Source of the DNA: Methylobacter sp.
Lineage (GTDB): Bacteria > Pseudomonadota > Gammaproteobacteria > Methylococcales > Methylomonadaceae
Assembly (NCBI RefSeq): GCF_004322395.1
Contig: NZ_SCTW01000044.1
Span: 1-64,000 of the forward strand
Length of the DNA: 64,000 nucleotides
Direction of reading: 5' to 3'
Below are positions 1 through 8,063 of the stretch, piece by piece. The notes under the pieces are model-generated. The model did no database searches, was not told the origin of the DNA, and saw only the letters and a program-made list of their open reading frames with translations. A program made the position numbers and the translations under genes. The number at the start of each line of letters is the position of its first letter. Within the stretch, counting starts at the first letter, position 1.

Positions 1-67
1 AAAATGGAGTTGTAACTTAGCCCCTAGCCGTAACAAGTTAGGGATTTGATAATTTTTGGAGGTAGAA

Positions 68-820
68 ATGGCAGCTACAACTGAATCAGTGAGAGCTGAT
101 GCTGCGGAAGCACCGCTGTTAAATAAGAAAAATTTGATCCTTGGAGCACTGCTTTATATAGTGTTTTATGGTTGGGTTCGTTGGTATGAAGGTGTCTATG
201 GCTGGTCAGCTGGTCTAGATTCATTCGCTCCTGAATTCGAAACATATTGGATGAACTTTCTTTATATTGAGTTTGTTTTGGAAGTATCAACCGCAGGTAT
301 TTTGTGGGGTTATATCTGGAAAACTCGTGATCGTAAAGTGATGTCAATCACACCAAGAGAAGAGTTAAGAAGACATTTTACTCATTGGACTTGGTTGGCA
401 ATGTACGGTATCGCTATTTATTATGGCGCTAGCTACTTCACAGAGCAAGATGGTACTTGGCATCAAACAATCGTTCGTGATACTGACTTTACACCAAGTC
501 ATGTTATTGAATTCTATTTGAGCTATCCAATCTACATCATCACTGGTGGCGCTTGCTTCTTATATGCAAAAACAAGACTTCCTACTTATCAGCAAGGTTT
601 GCACCTTCAGTATATGGTAGCGACTGTTGGTCCTTTCATGATTCTGCCAAATGTTGGTTTGAATGAATGGGGTCACACTTTCTGGTTTATGGAAGAGTTG
701 TTTGTTGCTCCTTTACACTATGGTTTCGTATTCTTCGGATGGGCAGCTTTAGGTGTATTGGGTGTTGTGAATACAGAAGTTATGGCAATTGCTAAGCTTC
801 TGAAAAAAGACTTAGCTTAA
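68..820 (+). CDS. pmoC: Particulate methane monooxygenase subunit C
   Basis: Integral-membrane subunit of the copper enzyme pMMO, which oxidises methane to methanol in intracytoplasmic membranes. The 250-residue product has several hydrophobic helices and the conserved stretch TDFTPSH, whose Asp and His are metal ligands in the family, followed by the family segment GLNEWGHTFWFMEEL. The ATG at 68 is preferred over the in-frame TTG at 56 because a strong GGAGG lies at 58-62 at correct spacing. First gene of pmoC-pmoA-pmoB. Ammonia monooxygenase amoC is homologous, but the operon order and the methanotroph-like PmoA and PmoB make pmoC the better call. Confidence 0.97.
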   Translation: MAATTESVRADAAEAPLLNKKNLILGALLYIVFYGWVRWYEGVYGWSAGLDSFAPEFETYWMNFLYIEFVLEVSTAGILWGYIWKTRDRKVMSITPREELRRHFTHWTWLAMYGIAIYYGASYFTEQDGTWHQTIVRDTDFTPSHVIEFYLSYPIYIITGGACFLYAKTRLPTYQQGLHLQYMVATVGPFMILPNVGLNEWGHTFWFMEELFVAPLHYGFVFFGWAALGVLGVVNTEVMAIAKLLKKDLA

Positions 821-841
821 TTTAAGTCTTTGGTTGTAATT

Positions 842-897
842 ACTATCTCCTCGCTGTTTCGCCTTTTTCGGGGCGGAACAGCAAAGGGTAAGATAGT
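842..897 (+). promoter_or_regulatory. Intercistronic stem-loop between pmoC and pmoA
   Basis: An 11-bp stem (853-863 pairs with 872-882, one G-U pair, loop 864-871) lies inside a second 7-bp pairing (ACTATCT 842-848 with AGATAGT 891-897). No T-run follows, so it is more likely an mRNA-processing or stability element than a terminator. It sits between the pmoC stop and the pmoA ribosome-binding site (TAGGAGG). Confidence 0.6.
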
Positions 898-938
898 CAA
901 TTAATAAAAATAATTTAAATCCTTTAGGAGGTAAGCTA

Positions 939-1682
939 ATGAGCGCATCTCAATCAGCTGTACGTTCACGCGCTGAAGCAATTAAAGTTTCACGTACGTT
1001 CGATTGGCTAATTCTGTTTACATTGTTCTTCGTTGTACTTGGTGGTTATCACGTTCACTTTATGTTAACTGGTGGTGACTGGGATTTCTGGACCGACTGG
1101 AAAGATAGACGTCTATGGGTTACTGTTGTGCCTATAGTTGGTATTACTTTCCCTGCTGCTGTTCAAGCTTGCTTGTGGTGGCGTTACCGTTTGCCTTTTG
1201 GCGCGGTAGTTTGTGTTTTAGGTCTGCTTTTAGGTGAGTGGATCAACAGATATATTAACTTCTGGGGTTGGACTTATTTCCCAGTAAGTTTTTGCTTCCC
1301 TTCACAACTAGTACCAGGTGCTATCGTTCTTGATGTTGTGTTAATGCTGTCAAACAGTATGACAATTACAGCAGTGATCGGCGGTATGGCATGGGGCCTG
1401 TTGTTCTATCCAGGCAACTGGCCAGTTATAGCTCCATTACATGTTCCTGTTGAATACAATGGCATGATGATGACACTGGCTGATTTACAAGGTTACCACT
1501 ACGTAAGAACTGGTACACCTGAGTACATCAGAATGGTTGAAAAAGGCACATTAAGAACTTTTGGTAAAGACGTTGCTCCAGTATCAGCATTCTTCTCTGC
1601 TTTCGTGAGTATCTTGATTTACTTCTTGTGGCATTTCTTCGGTAGATGGTTCAGTGGTACTTCATTCACCCAAGGCTCTTAA
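939..1682 (+). CDS. pmoA: Particulate methane monooxygenase subunit A
   Basis: Membrane subunit of pMMO and the standard phylogenetic marker for methanotrophs. The 247-residue length is the usual PmoA length. It begins with the family-like MSASQSAVRSRAEA and contains conserved segments such as GDWDFWTDWKDRRLWVT and WGWTYFPVSFCFPSQLVPG, typical of type I methanotrophs, plus multiple hydrophobic helices. A good AGGAGG ribosome-binding site lies upstream of the ATG. Co-transcribed with pmoC and pmoB, separated from pmoC by a hairpin-containing spacer. AmoA is the paralogous alternative, but the sequence reads as PmoA. Confidence 0.98.
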   Translation: MSASQSAVRSRAEAIKVSRTFDWLILFTLFFVVLGGYHVHFMLTGGDWDFWTDWKDRRLWVTVVPIVGITFPAAVQACLWWRYRLPFGAVVCVLGLLLGEWINRYINFWGWTYFPVSFCFPSQLVPGAIVLDVVLMLSNSMTITAVIGGMAWGLLFYPGNWPVIAPLHVPVEYNGMMMTLADLQGYHYVRTGTPEYIRMVEKGTLRTFGKDVAPVSAFFSAFVSILIYFLWHFFGRWFSGTSFTQGS

Positions 1683-1792
1683 GAGCTTGGTTGTAGGAAA
1701 TCACACAAAAAGACTGGTGTCAAAAAGAGAAAATATGCTGTTGACATCAGATACTCTGAAAACTATAGATTCTCTATTATAGAGGAGGATAT

Positions 1793-3037
1793 ATGAAATT
1801 AATAAAAGACAAGGTTGCTAAATTATCCTTTGTCGCACTGCTGGTAACTGTTACAGCAGCGATGTTTTACGCACCAACTGCATCTGCTCATGGTGAAAAG
1901 TCGCAAGCTGCATTTATGCGTATGCGTACAATTCACTGGTTTGACCTGAACTGGTCAAAAGACACTGTTGCTGTTAACGATACTATGACAATTTCTGGTA
2001 AATTCCACGTTTTCGCTGGATGGCCTGAAACTGTTGATAAACCAGAAATCTCATTTTTGAACATCGGTATTCCAGGACCTGTATTTATTCGTCAAGGTTC
2101 ATGGATCGGTGGTCAATTGGTTCCTCGTTCAGTTACTCTGGAACTGGGCGATACTTATGAGTTCAAAGTATTGTTGAAAGCACGTCGTCCAGGTGACTGG
2201 CACGTACACACAATGATGAACGTAAAAGGCGGTGGTCCAATCATCGGTCCAGGTAAATGGGTAACTGTTACTGGTTCTATGGGATCATTTGTTAACCCAG
2301 TTACTACGCTGTTAGGTGATACAATCAACCTGGAAACGTATAACCTGAGCAACACTTACTTCTGGCACGCTTTCTGGTATGCCTTAGGTTTGGCTTGGTT
2401 GGGATATTGGGCTCGTAAACCAATTTTCGTTCCACGTCACATTGCTATGGAAGCAGGAAAAGCAGATTCTTTGATTACTGCTGGTGATAAGAAAGTTGGT
2501 GTTGGTTTTGCAGTAGCTACAATGGCAATCGTTGCATTTACTATGAGCAGCACAAATGCAGCATACCCTGTAACAACTCCATTACAAGCTGGTTTGTTAC
2601 GTGGCATGAAGCCAATTGAACTTCCTGCAAGAACTGTTAACGTTAAAGTTGAAGATGCAACTTATCGTGTACCAGGTCGTGCAATGCAAATGACATTGAC
2701 TATCACTAATAATGGCGATTCTTCAATCCGTTTGGGCGAGTTCAACACTGCTGGTGTTCGTTTCTTAGATGCTAAAGTTCATGTAGATGAAACAGGCTAT
2801 CCAGATGACTTGTTGGCTGAAGAAGGTTTGACTGTTAGTGATAACAGCCCAATCGCTCCAGGTACATCAAGAACAGTACAAGTTACTGCTTCTGACGCTG
2901 CTTGGGAAGTTTACCGTTTAGCTGACTTGATCTATGATCCAGACAGCCGTTTTGCTGGTTTGTTATTCTTCTTTGATGAAGCTGGCAACCGTCAAATGGT
3001 TATGGTAGATGCTCCATTAATTCCATCTTTCATTTAA
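1793..3037 (+). CDS. pmoB: Particulate methane monooxygenase subunit B
   Basis: Mostly periplasmic subunit of pMMO with two cupredoxin-like domains. The 414-residue product starts with a signal peptide cleaved near ASA/HGEK, which leaves His33 as the mature N-terminus. His33 and the pair in DWHVH (137, 139) match exactly the copper-binding histidines of the family. Two hydrophobic helices (about 187-205 and 235-252) link the two soluble domains. A strong AGAGGAGG precedes the ATG, and a rho-independent terminator follows. No pmoD-like gene is present directly downstream in this window. Confidence 0.98.
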   Translation: MKLIKDKVAKLSFVALLVTVTAAMFYAPTASAHGEKSQAAFMRMRTIHWFDLNWSKDTVAVNDTMTISGKFHVFAGWPETVDKPEISFLNIGIPGPVFIRQGSWIGGQLVPRSVTLELGDTYEFKVLLKARRPGDWHVHTMMNVKGGGPIIGPGKWVTVTGSMGSFVNPVTTLLGDTINLETYNLSNTYFWHAFWYALGLAWLGYWARKPIFVPRHIAMEAGKADSLITAGDKKVGVGFAVATMAIVAFTMSSTNAAYPVTTPLQAGLLRGMKPIELPARTVNVKVEDATYRVPGRAMQMTLTITNNGDSSIRLGEFNTAGVRFLDAKVHVDETGYPDDLLAEEGLTVSDNSPIAPGTSRTVQVTASDAAWEVYRLADLIYDPDSRFAGLLFFFDEAGNRQMVMVDAPLIPSFI

Positions 3038-3083
3038 TGAAATAATTAACTGGCGACTTTTGTTGTCAGTTAAGGAATTGAAG

Positions 3084-3118
3084 CCCCTGTTACCAATAGG
3101 TAGCAGGGGCTTTTTTTT
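3084..3118 (+). terminator. Rho-independent terminator of pmoCAB
   Basis: A 12-bp stem (3084-3095 with 3100-3111, one G-U pair, loop AATA) rich in G-C is followed by a run of T. Its position directly after pmoB marks the end of the operon. Confidence 0.9.
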
Positions 3119-3600
3119 GGAAATTTTTGTGTTTTATTTGGGAAATACCGAATCGGTCTTTTAGTAGCGATAAATGTCAACATAACTGTCACTAAAAGTT
3201 TTTCAGATTAATGAACCTAAATATAAAAGCACTTGCCTTTGCTTAAACAGAGATCAGCAGACAGATTTTTGGGGGCGCGCGCAATTGACCACGAAGGATG
3301 TTACAAGTGCCAATCTTTAGAATAAGACATCAGTGCTGCAAGAGCGTCAACCGCTCCACAATTCTTTGAAGAAGGCGGCGATGTTAGGGTGGCGCTTTTC
3401 CACTTTTTCAACCTCTGCATGGGGGGGGGCTGGTGATGGTTTCGGACTGTTGATGAGGCCGGACAGTGTTCATGGGGCAGCCGGCTCAGCAACGACTAGA
3501 GCCCGGAGGAGGAGCTGTGTTTGGAAGTCACTTGTTTGTGCCGCCTTGCACTTCAATATTCAGTGTAAGACGTAGGTTGGCTAACATACAAATGTGATCT
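3119..3600. other. Gene-free stretch between pmoB and the IS3 element
   Basis: No convincing coding sequence is seen. Short open frames on both strands have no recognisable domain and no ribosome-binding site. The stretch contains a run of nine G at 3421-3429. On the minus strand near 3350-3410 one frame reads EVEKVEKRHPNIAAFFKEL, which could be a relic of a lost gene, but it is too short to assign. Confidence 0.5.
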
Positions 3601-3624
3601 TGCCCTGATTTCACGGACACTGAA

Positions 3625-4490
3625 CTAAGCGACTTTTTTAGCTTCAAAAGTTTCTGGGCGATTAGCCCAATTTGGAATGAAGCCGTTTGCGATTGTAATA
3701 CACTTCAAACTATTCGAACACTTGATACTTGGCTTGCGAACGCGTCAAAAAGTGTTCGCCATGAACCGCTTCGACCTTAAAGCTATGGCTCCAGCTTTCC
3801 ATTGCTGCATAATCATAGCAATCGCCTTTCTTGCTCATGCTACAAACCAATTGATGTTGGGTAAAAAGCTTCTGATAAGCGGCAGAACAATACTGGCTGC
3901 CCCGGTCTGAATGCACAATGACACCCTTTGGCAGGTGACGACGCCATAATGCCATTATCAAAGCATCACAAACCAAAGCAGCTGTCATTCGTTCGCCGGT
4001 AGCCCAACCAATTACTCGGCGGCGGGAATAAAGCTCAAGCACCACCGCCAAATACAACCAGCCTTCTTCCGTCCAAATATAAGTGATGTCCGACGCCTAC
4101 TTTTGATCAGGCACATCCGCAGTAAAATTTTGTTCCAACAGGTTGGGCGCGACAGGCAAGGAGTGGTTGCTGTTGGTGGTGGCTTTATATTTCTTGGCGG
4201 CTTTCGCACGCAAGCCATTGTCCTTCATCAGCTTAGCCACGCGGTGCCGGGGCTGGCCGATTTGCCTTCTTCTTGAAGCCGCCGGGAGATTCTGGGTGAG
4301 CCGGGTCGGCTTTTTTCGTCATCAAAGATACGTTTGATTTCAGTCGCCAGCTCTTGGTTAGCTTGATCCCTCTGTCAGAGAGGGGCCGATTTTTCCAACT
4401 GTAGTAACCACTGCGTGAAACCGATAGCATGCGGCACATCATGCCCACGGGAAAATGATCTTCGTTGCCCTTAATCATGGCGTACTTCAC
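3625..4490 (-). pseudogene. IS3-family transposase OrfB, broken
   Basis: DDE integrase-type transposase with clear homology along its length: N-terminal MKYAMIKGNEDHFPV and SRSGYYSWKNRP, the first catalytic Asp in [15 protein letters not shown], the second in [10 protein letters not shown], and a Glu in [12 protein letters not shown]. Reading requires at least three frame changes (near 4380, 4245 and 3665). It also meets in-frame stops, one at 4097-4099 where TAG replaces the Trp expected just before the first catalytic motif, and one after YQVFE near 3709. The original stop is at 3625-3627. Confidence 0.85.
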
Positions 4491-4786
4491 TTGGGCATTT
4501 TCGCAAAGTACGCTGCCGCCTTTTTTAAAAAAGCCACTCTTCCAAGACGGGCGTTTTCTCGTTTGAGGCGCGCCAGTTCAGCTTGTTGGAGCTTTTGCTC
4601 TTCAAAAGGCTGGCCTGTCTGGCGGCGTTTTGACCGCCATGAATAGAGCATCGATTCGGCAAGTCCCAAATCCTGGGCTACCTTGGGAATACCATCACGA
4701 TCGGCACGTTCCAATGCCTGTTCTTTAAACTGAGCTGTGTATTTGTTGCGGACAACTGCTGTTGTTGATTCTTTTTTGGGTTTCAT
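4487..4786 (-). CDS. IS3-family transposase OrfA
   Basis: The 99-residue protein has an N-terminal helix-turn-helix (YTAQFKEQALERAD ... VAQDLGLAESMLYSWR) and a C-terminal leucine-zipper-like segment (ELARLKRENARLGREVAFL-like), the normal OrfA plan. It overlaps the start of orfB by 4 bases, the usual arrangement for programmed frameshifting to an OrfAB fusion. OrfA itself is open, but the element is probably dead because orfB is broken. Confidence 0.85.
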   Translation of the reverse strand: MKPKKESTTAVVRNKYTAQFKEQALERADRDGIPKVAQDLGLAESMLYSWRSKRRQTGQPFEEQKLQQAELARLKRENARLGRVAFLKKAAAYFAKMPK

Positions 4787-4952
4787 TATTGATCTCGGTT
4801 TTAGAGATTACTCTCTTAGTCGAGTGTCCGCTAGATCGGGACAAGATCAGAACATATCTGCCAAAAATAATGGCCTGAAAATATTGAATTTCCGGCCATT
4901 AATAAAAGATTTTTGCTAAAAACGTAAAACGTTAACAGTAGTCAACAAAACT

Positions 4953-6392
4953 TTAGTGAGTTAAGTCATGCCCAACAGTGATAACTTTTAAAGCATTAGT
5001 ACCGCCCGGAATTCCTTCCAGATCCCCCTGAGTAATAATAAATGTATCTCCATCCGCAGCAACACCTCGTCTTTTCAATTCTACAATAATTGCTCTGTTA
5101 ACTGCGGCGTGATCACTAAGGTCATGAATAAAGAGCACCGGAAAAACGCCGCGGTATAAAGTGACTTTGCCAAGTGTTTCTTGATGAGGGCTGAATGCAA
5201 AAATTGGAATGCCTGAGCTGATTCTGGACATCCATAATGTTGTAGAGCCTGATTCGGTTAACGCAGCAATGCCATGGATTTTAGTGTGATTAGCCAGATA
5301 CATTGCAGACATTGCAATGGATTCATCGACGCGCTCAAATTGATCATCGACCCGATGTCTTGAGACACGGACTTTAGGTTGTTTTTCAGCTTCAACACAA
5401 ACACGATTCATTGCACCAATGGCCTTAACCGGATATTTACCAGATGCGGTTTCAGCAGATAGCATAATGACATCAGTGCCATCATAAACTGCATTGGCAA
5501 CGTCAAAAACTTCGGCGCGAGTAGGAATTGGATTGTCGATCATCGACTCCATCATTTGTGTTGCGGTAATCGCAACACGATTGAGCTCTCGGGTGCGCTT
5601 AATCAGCATTTTTTGCACGGCAGGCAGGTTGGCATCACCAATTTCAACGCCGAGATCGCCTCGAGCAACCATGACGGCATCCGATGCAAGGATAATTTCA
5701 TCAATAACATCCAAAGCTTCAGCTCTTTCAACCTTAGCTACGATGCCTGCGTGACAACCTTCGGCAACTAACAGACGGCGTGCTTCATGAAGATCTTCGG
5801 CGGTGCGCGGAAAAGAAATGGCTACATAATCACATTTCATTATCGCGATCGTTTTAATGTCTTCTTTGTCTTTATCGGTTAGGGCAGCTGCAGAGAGGCC
5901 GCCGCCCAGCAGGTTAATACCTTTGTTATTAGATAGATCGCCGCCAACGATAACGGTACAGTTAACGCGCATGTTTTCAACATTGACTACGTCAAGCACA
6001 ATACGTCCATCATCGAGTAGTAGCCTGCTGCCTGGCTTGACTTCTAGAGCTAAAGGTTCGTAAGTAATGCCGACTTGAGTATTATCTCCCGCCATCGGAT
6101 CAAGATTGATATCCAAAGCAAAATCCTGTCCTTCGTTTAAAAACACTTTAGTATCTTTAAATCGGGCGATACGAATTTTAGGCCCTTGCAAATCAGCCAA
6201 AATGCCAACCAGCCTACCGGTTTTTAGGCTAAGTTCACGTACAGCATTGGCTCTGTTGATGTGGTCTTGAGCGGAACCATGTGAAAAGTTCATGCGAACA
6301 AAGTCAAGGCCCGCAGCAAACATGCCTTCTAGTACGCCCGGCTTATCCGTAGCCGGGCCTAGTGTTGCTAAAATTTTGGTTCTTCTTAACAT
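4953..6392 (-). CDS. pyk: Pyruvate kinase
   Basis: Converts phosphoenolpyruvate and ADP to pyruvate and ATP in the cytoplasm. The 479-residue length matches bacterial PykA/PykF. Visible motifs are VRMNFSHG (32-39; Arg33, Asn35 and Ser37 bind phosphate and K+), ADLQGPKIR (66-74), the catalytic Lys region [12 protein letters not shown] with [13 protein letters not shown] for metal binding, and TQMMESM. It follows gapA after 15 bases on the same strand, forming a glycolytic pair. Confidence 0.96.
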   Translation of the reverse strand: MLRRTKILATLGPATDKPGVLEGMFAAGLDFVRMNFSHGSAQDHINRANAVRELSLKTGRLVGILADLQGPKIRIARFKDTKVFLNEGQDFALDINLDPMAGDNTQVGITYEPLALEVKPGSRLLLDDGRIVLDVVNVENMRVNCTVIVGGDLSNNKGINLLGGGLSAAALTDKDKEDIKTIAIMKCDYVAISFPRTAEDLHEARRLLVAEGCHAGIVAKVERAEALDVIDEIILASDAVMVARGDLGVEIGDANLPAVQKMLIKRTRELNRVAITATQMMESMIDNPIPTRAEVFDVANAVYDGTDVIMLSAETASGKYPVKAIGAMNRVCVEAEKQPKVRVSRHRVDDQFERVDESIAMSAMYLANHTKIHGIAALTESGSTTLWMSRISSGIPIFAFSPHQETLGKVTLYRGVFPVLFIHDLSDHAAVNRAIIVELKRRGVAADGDTFIITQGDLEGIPGGTNALKVITVGHDLTH

Positions 6393-6407
6393 TAGATAGG
6401 AAATCCG

Positions 6408-7421
6408 TTATTTTGCGTTGACTAAAGCAATTGTGGTATCCAACATACGGTTTGAGAAGCCCCATTCGTTATCATACCAAGATAAAACTTTTACAAAGGT
6501 ACCATTCATGACTTTAGTTAATGACGCTTCATAAATTGACGATGCAGGATTATGATTAAAGTCGATTGAAACCAAAGGTTTTGTATTGAAGTCCAGAATG
6601 CCTTTTAATGAGCCTTCGGATGCGGTTTTTAGAATTTGGTCGATTTCTTCTTTGCTGGTATTTCTGGCTGCTTGGAAGGTTAAATCGACAACAGAAACGT
6701 TAATAGTTGGTACGCGCATTGCGAAACCATCCATTTTGCCAACCAGTTCAGGCAATACTAAGCCAACAGCCGCAGCTGCACCGGTTTTAGTAGGGATCAT
6801 TGATTGTGTGGCTGAGCGGGCGCGGTGTAAATCGCTGTGATAAACGTCAGTCAGAACTTGGTCGTTGGTGTAAGAGTGAATAGTGGTCATTAAACCATGC
6901 ACCACTCCGACTGTGTCGAGCAAAGGCTTAACTAAAGGTGATAAGCAGTTGGTTGTGCATGAGGCATTAGAAATTACGGTGTCTGAAGCTTTCAAAACAT
7001 CATGATTTACGCCGTAGACGATAGTTGCATCGACATCATTGCCGCCGGGTGCGGAAATAATAACTTTTTTTGCTCCGGCAGTAATGTGCGCGGATGCTTT
7101 GGCTTTGCTGGTGAATAAACCGGTACATTCGTGAACGGCATCAATACCGAGCTCTCCCCATGGCAATTTTGATGGGTCTCTTTCTGAGAAAACCTTAATT
7201 TTATCGCCGTTAATAACGATATTGTCGCCATCGACACTCACTTCAAAAGGAAATTTACCATGCACTGAGTCATATTGAGTCAGGTGAGCATTTGTTGTAG
7301 CGTCGCCTAAATCATTGATTGCAACAATTTGAATTTCATTGGTACGGCCTGCTTCGTATAATGCACGAACGATATTACGTCCAATACGACCATAACCATT
7401 GATTGCAACTTTAATTGGCAT
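6408..7421 (-). CDS. gapA: Glyceraldehyde-3-phosphate dehydrogenase, type I
   Basis: NAD(P)-dependent oxidation of glyceraldehyde 3-phosphate to 1,3-bisphosphoglycerate. The 337-residue product has the Rossmann start [19 protein letters not shown] (8-26), the active-site SNASCTTNC with Cys155, and the C-terminal [12 protein letters not shown]. First gene of a gapA-pyk pair on the minus strand; the start is supported by a purine-rich GGAG-like site just upstream (CTCTGGAGAATATC region on the minus strand). The symbol could also be gap or epd-like, but the length and motif favour gapA. Confidence 0.95.
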   Translation of the reverse strand: MPIKVAINGYGRIGRNIVRALYEAGRTNEIQIVAINDLGDATTNAHLTQYDSVHGKFPFEVSVDGDNIVINGDKIKVFSERDPSKLPWGELGIDAVHECTGLFTSKAKASAHITAGAKKVIISAPGGNDVDATIVYGVNHDVLKASDTVISNASCTTNCLSPLVKPLLDTVGVVHGLMTTIHSYTNDQVLTDVYHSDLHRARSATQSMIPTKTGAAAAVGLVLPELVGKMDGFAMRVPTINVSVVDLTFQAARNTSKEEIDQILKTASEGSLKGILDFNTKPLVSIDFNHNPASSIYEASLTKVMNGTFVKVLSWYDNEWGFSNRMLDTTIALVNAK

Positions 7422-7664
7422 AGATATTCTCCAGAGTGATGAAATGAAAACGTAAACGGATAACTCTAAAGCTTCCGAGAATCCTACTAATTATATCAAA
7501 ATTTAAGATCATTAGTCTATTGACGTAGAAAACCCAGCAAGGCAATCGCGCCATGTCAAAAAATACCCTATAAATCAACATAAAGAATATTGCAAAAACA
7601 CTTATCTAAAGTATGGTTTTTGAATTTACAATAATTTAAAAATCAAATTCGACCGAACTGAGCG

Positions 7665-8063
7665 GTGTACCCGATTGTGTTCGACTTGACGGCTTGCAAT
7701 GAGAGGCGTCATCGACTCTTTCGCACATCGGATATCGATTACTGCAGAAATTGGATGGCGTTCAATAATTTTTCGCGCAAAAAATTCAGGGTTCCTGCTG
7801 TTCATCTAAAACCCATCGCAAGGCAAAGTCAGCTATTCGCGCACAGTCCTCATGTCGTGCCGTTAAGCGATACCGATGATGCGTTGCTCGTGAACTGGTG
7901 CAAACTCACCATCTGCACAGAGGACGGATCGGAGTTATATCGTAATACCTTGACTGTTATTGATTTTGGGTCGGGCTTGACCGTTGTTAAGGTTTTTTTT
8001 CAAGAAGTTTTATGCTGTATAAGATGCATATGGCTCAAAAAGTTTAATGTTGTTAGATATTAA
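7665..8063 (+). pseudogene. Possible relic of a DDE transposase
   Basis: A 132-codon frame opening with GTG. The middle reads PLSDTDDALLVNWCKLTICTEDG and SELYRNTL, which resembles the strand-rich core of certain ISNCY/IS4-like transposases (pattern DTDDA-x-x-VNW-x-E followed by YRN). The rest is not recognisable, no C-terminal catalytic Glu region is present, and the frame overlaps the end of cyaA tail-to-tail. It has no clear ribosome-binding site. Treated as a decayed fragment; it may also be meaningless. Confidence 0.3.

Larger units (their letters stand above)
3601..4843 (-). mobile_element. Decayed IS3-family insertion sequence
   Basis: The ends are inverted and related: TGCCCTGATTTCACGGACAC at 3601 and, reading inward on the minus strand from 4843, TGTCCCGATCTAGCGGACAC. 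Both ends are flanked by GATC one base further out (3596-3599 and 4845-4848), which may be a target duplication or an extension of the inverted repeat, since GATC is palindromic. Inside are orfA (intact) and orfB (broken). TG...CA ends and the orfA/orfB layout fit the IS3 family. Confidence 0.85.

Noticed and set aside
75-347. 90-codon frame antisense to pmoC
   Set aside because: Lies wholly opposite a confident conserved gene.
3333-3575. 80-codon open frame between pmoB and the IS3 element
   Set aside because: No ribosome-binding site, no recognisable domain, and a run of nine G inside it; probably chance.
3038-3600. pmoD or copD-like gene downstream of pmoB
   Set aside because: Searched by eye on both strands; no short cupredoxin or membrane frame was found.
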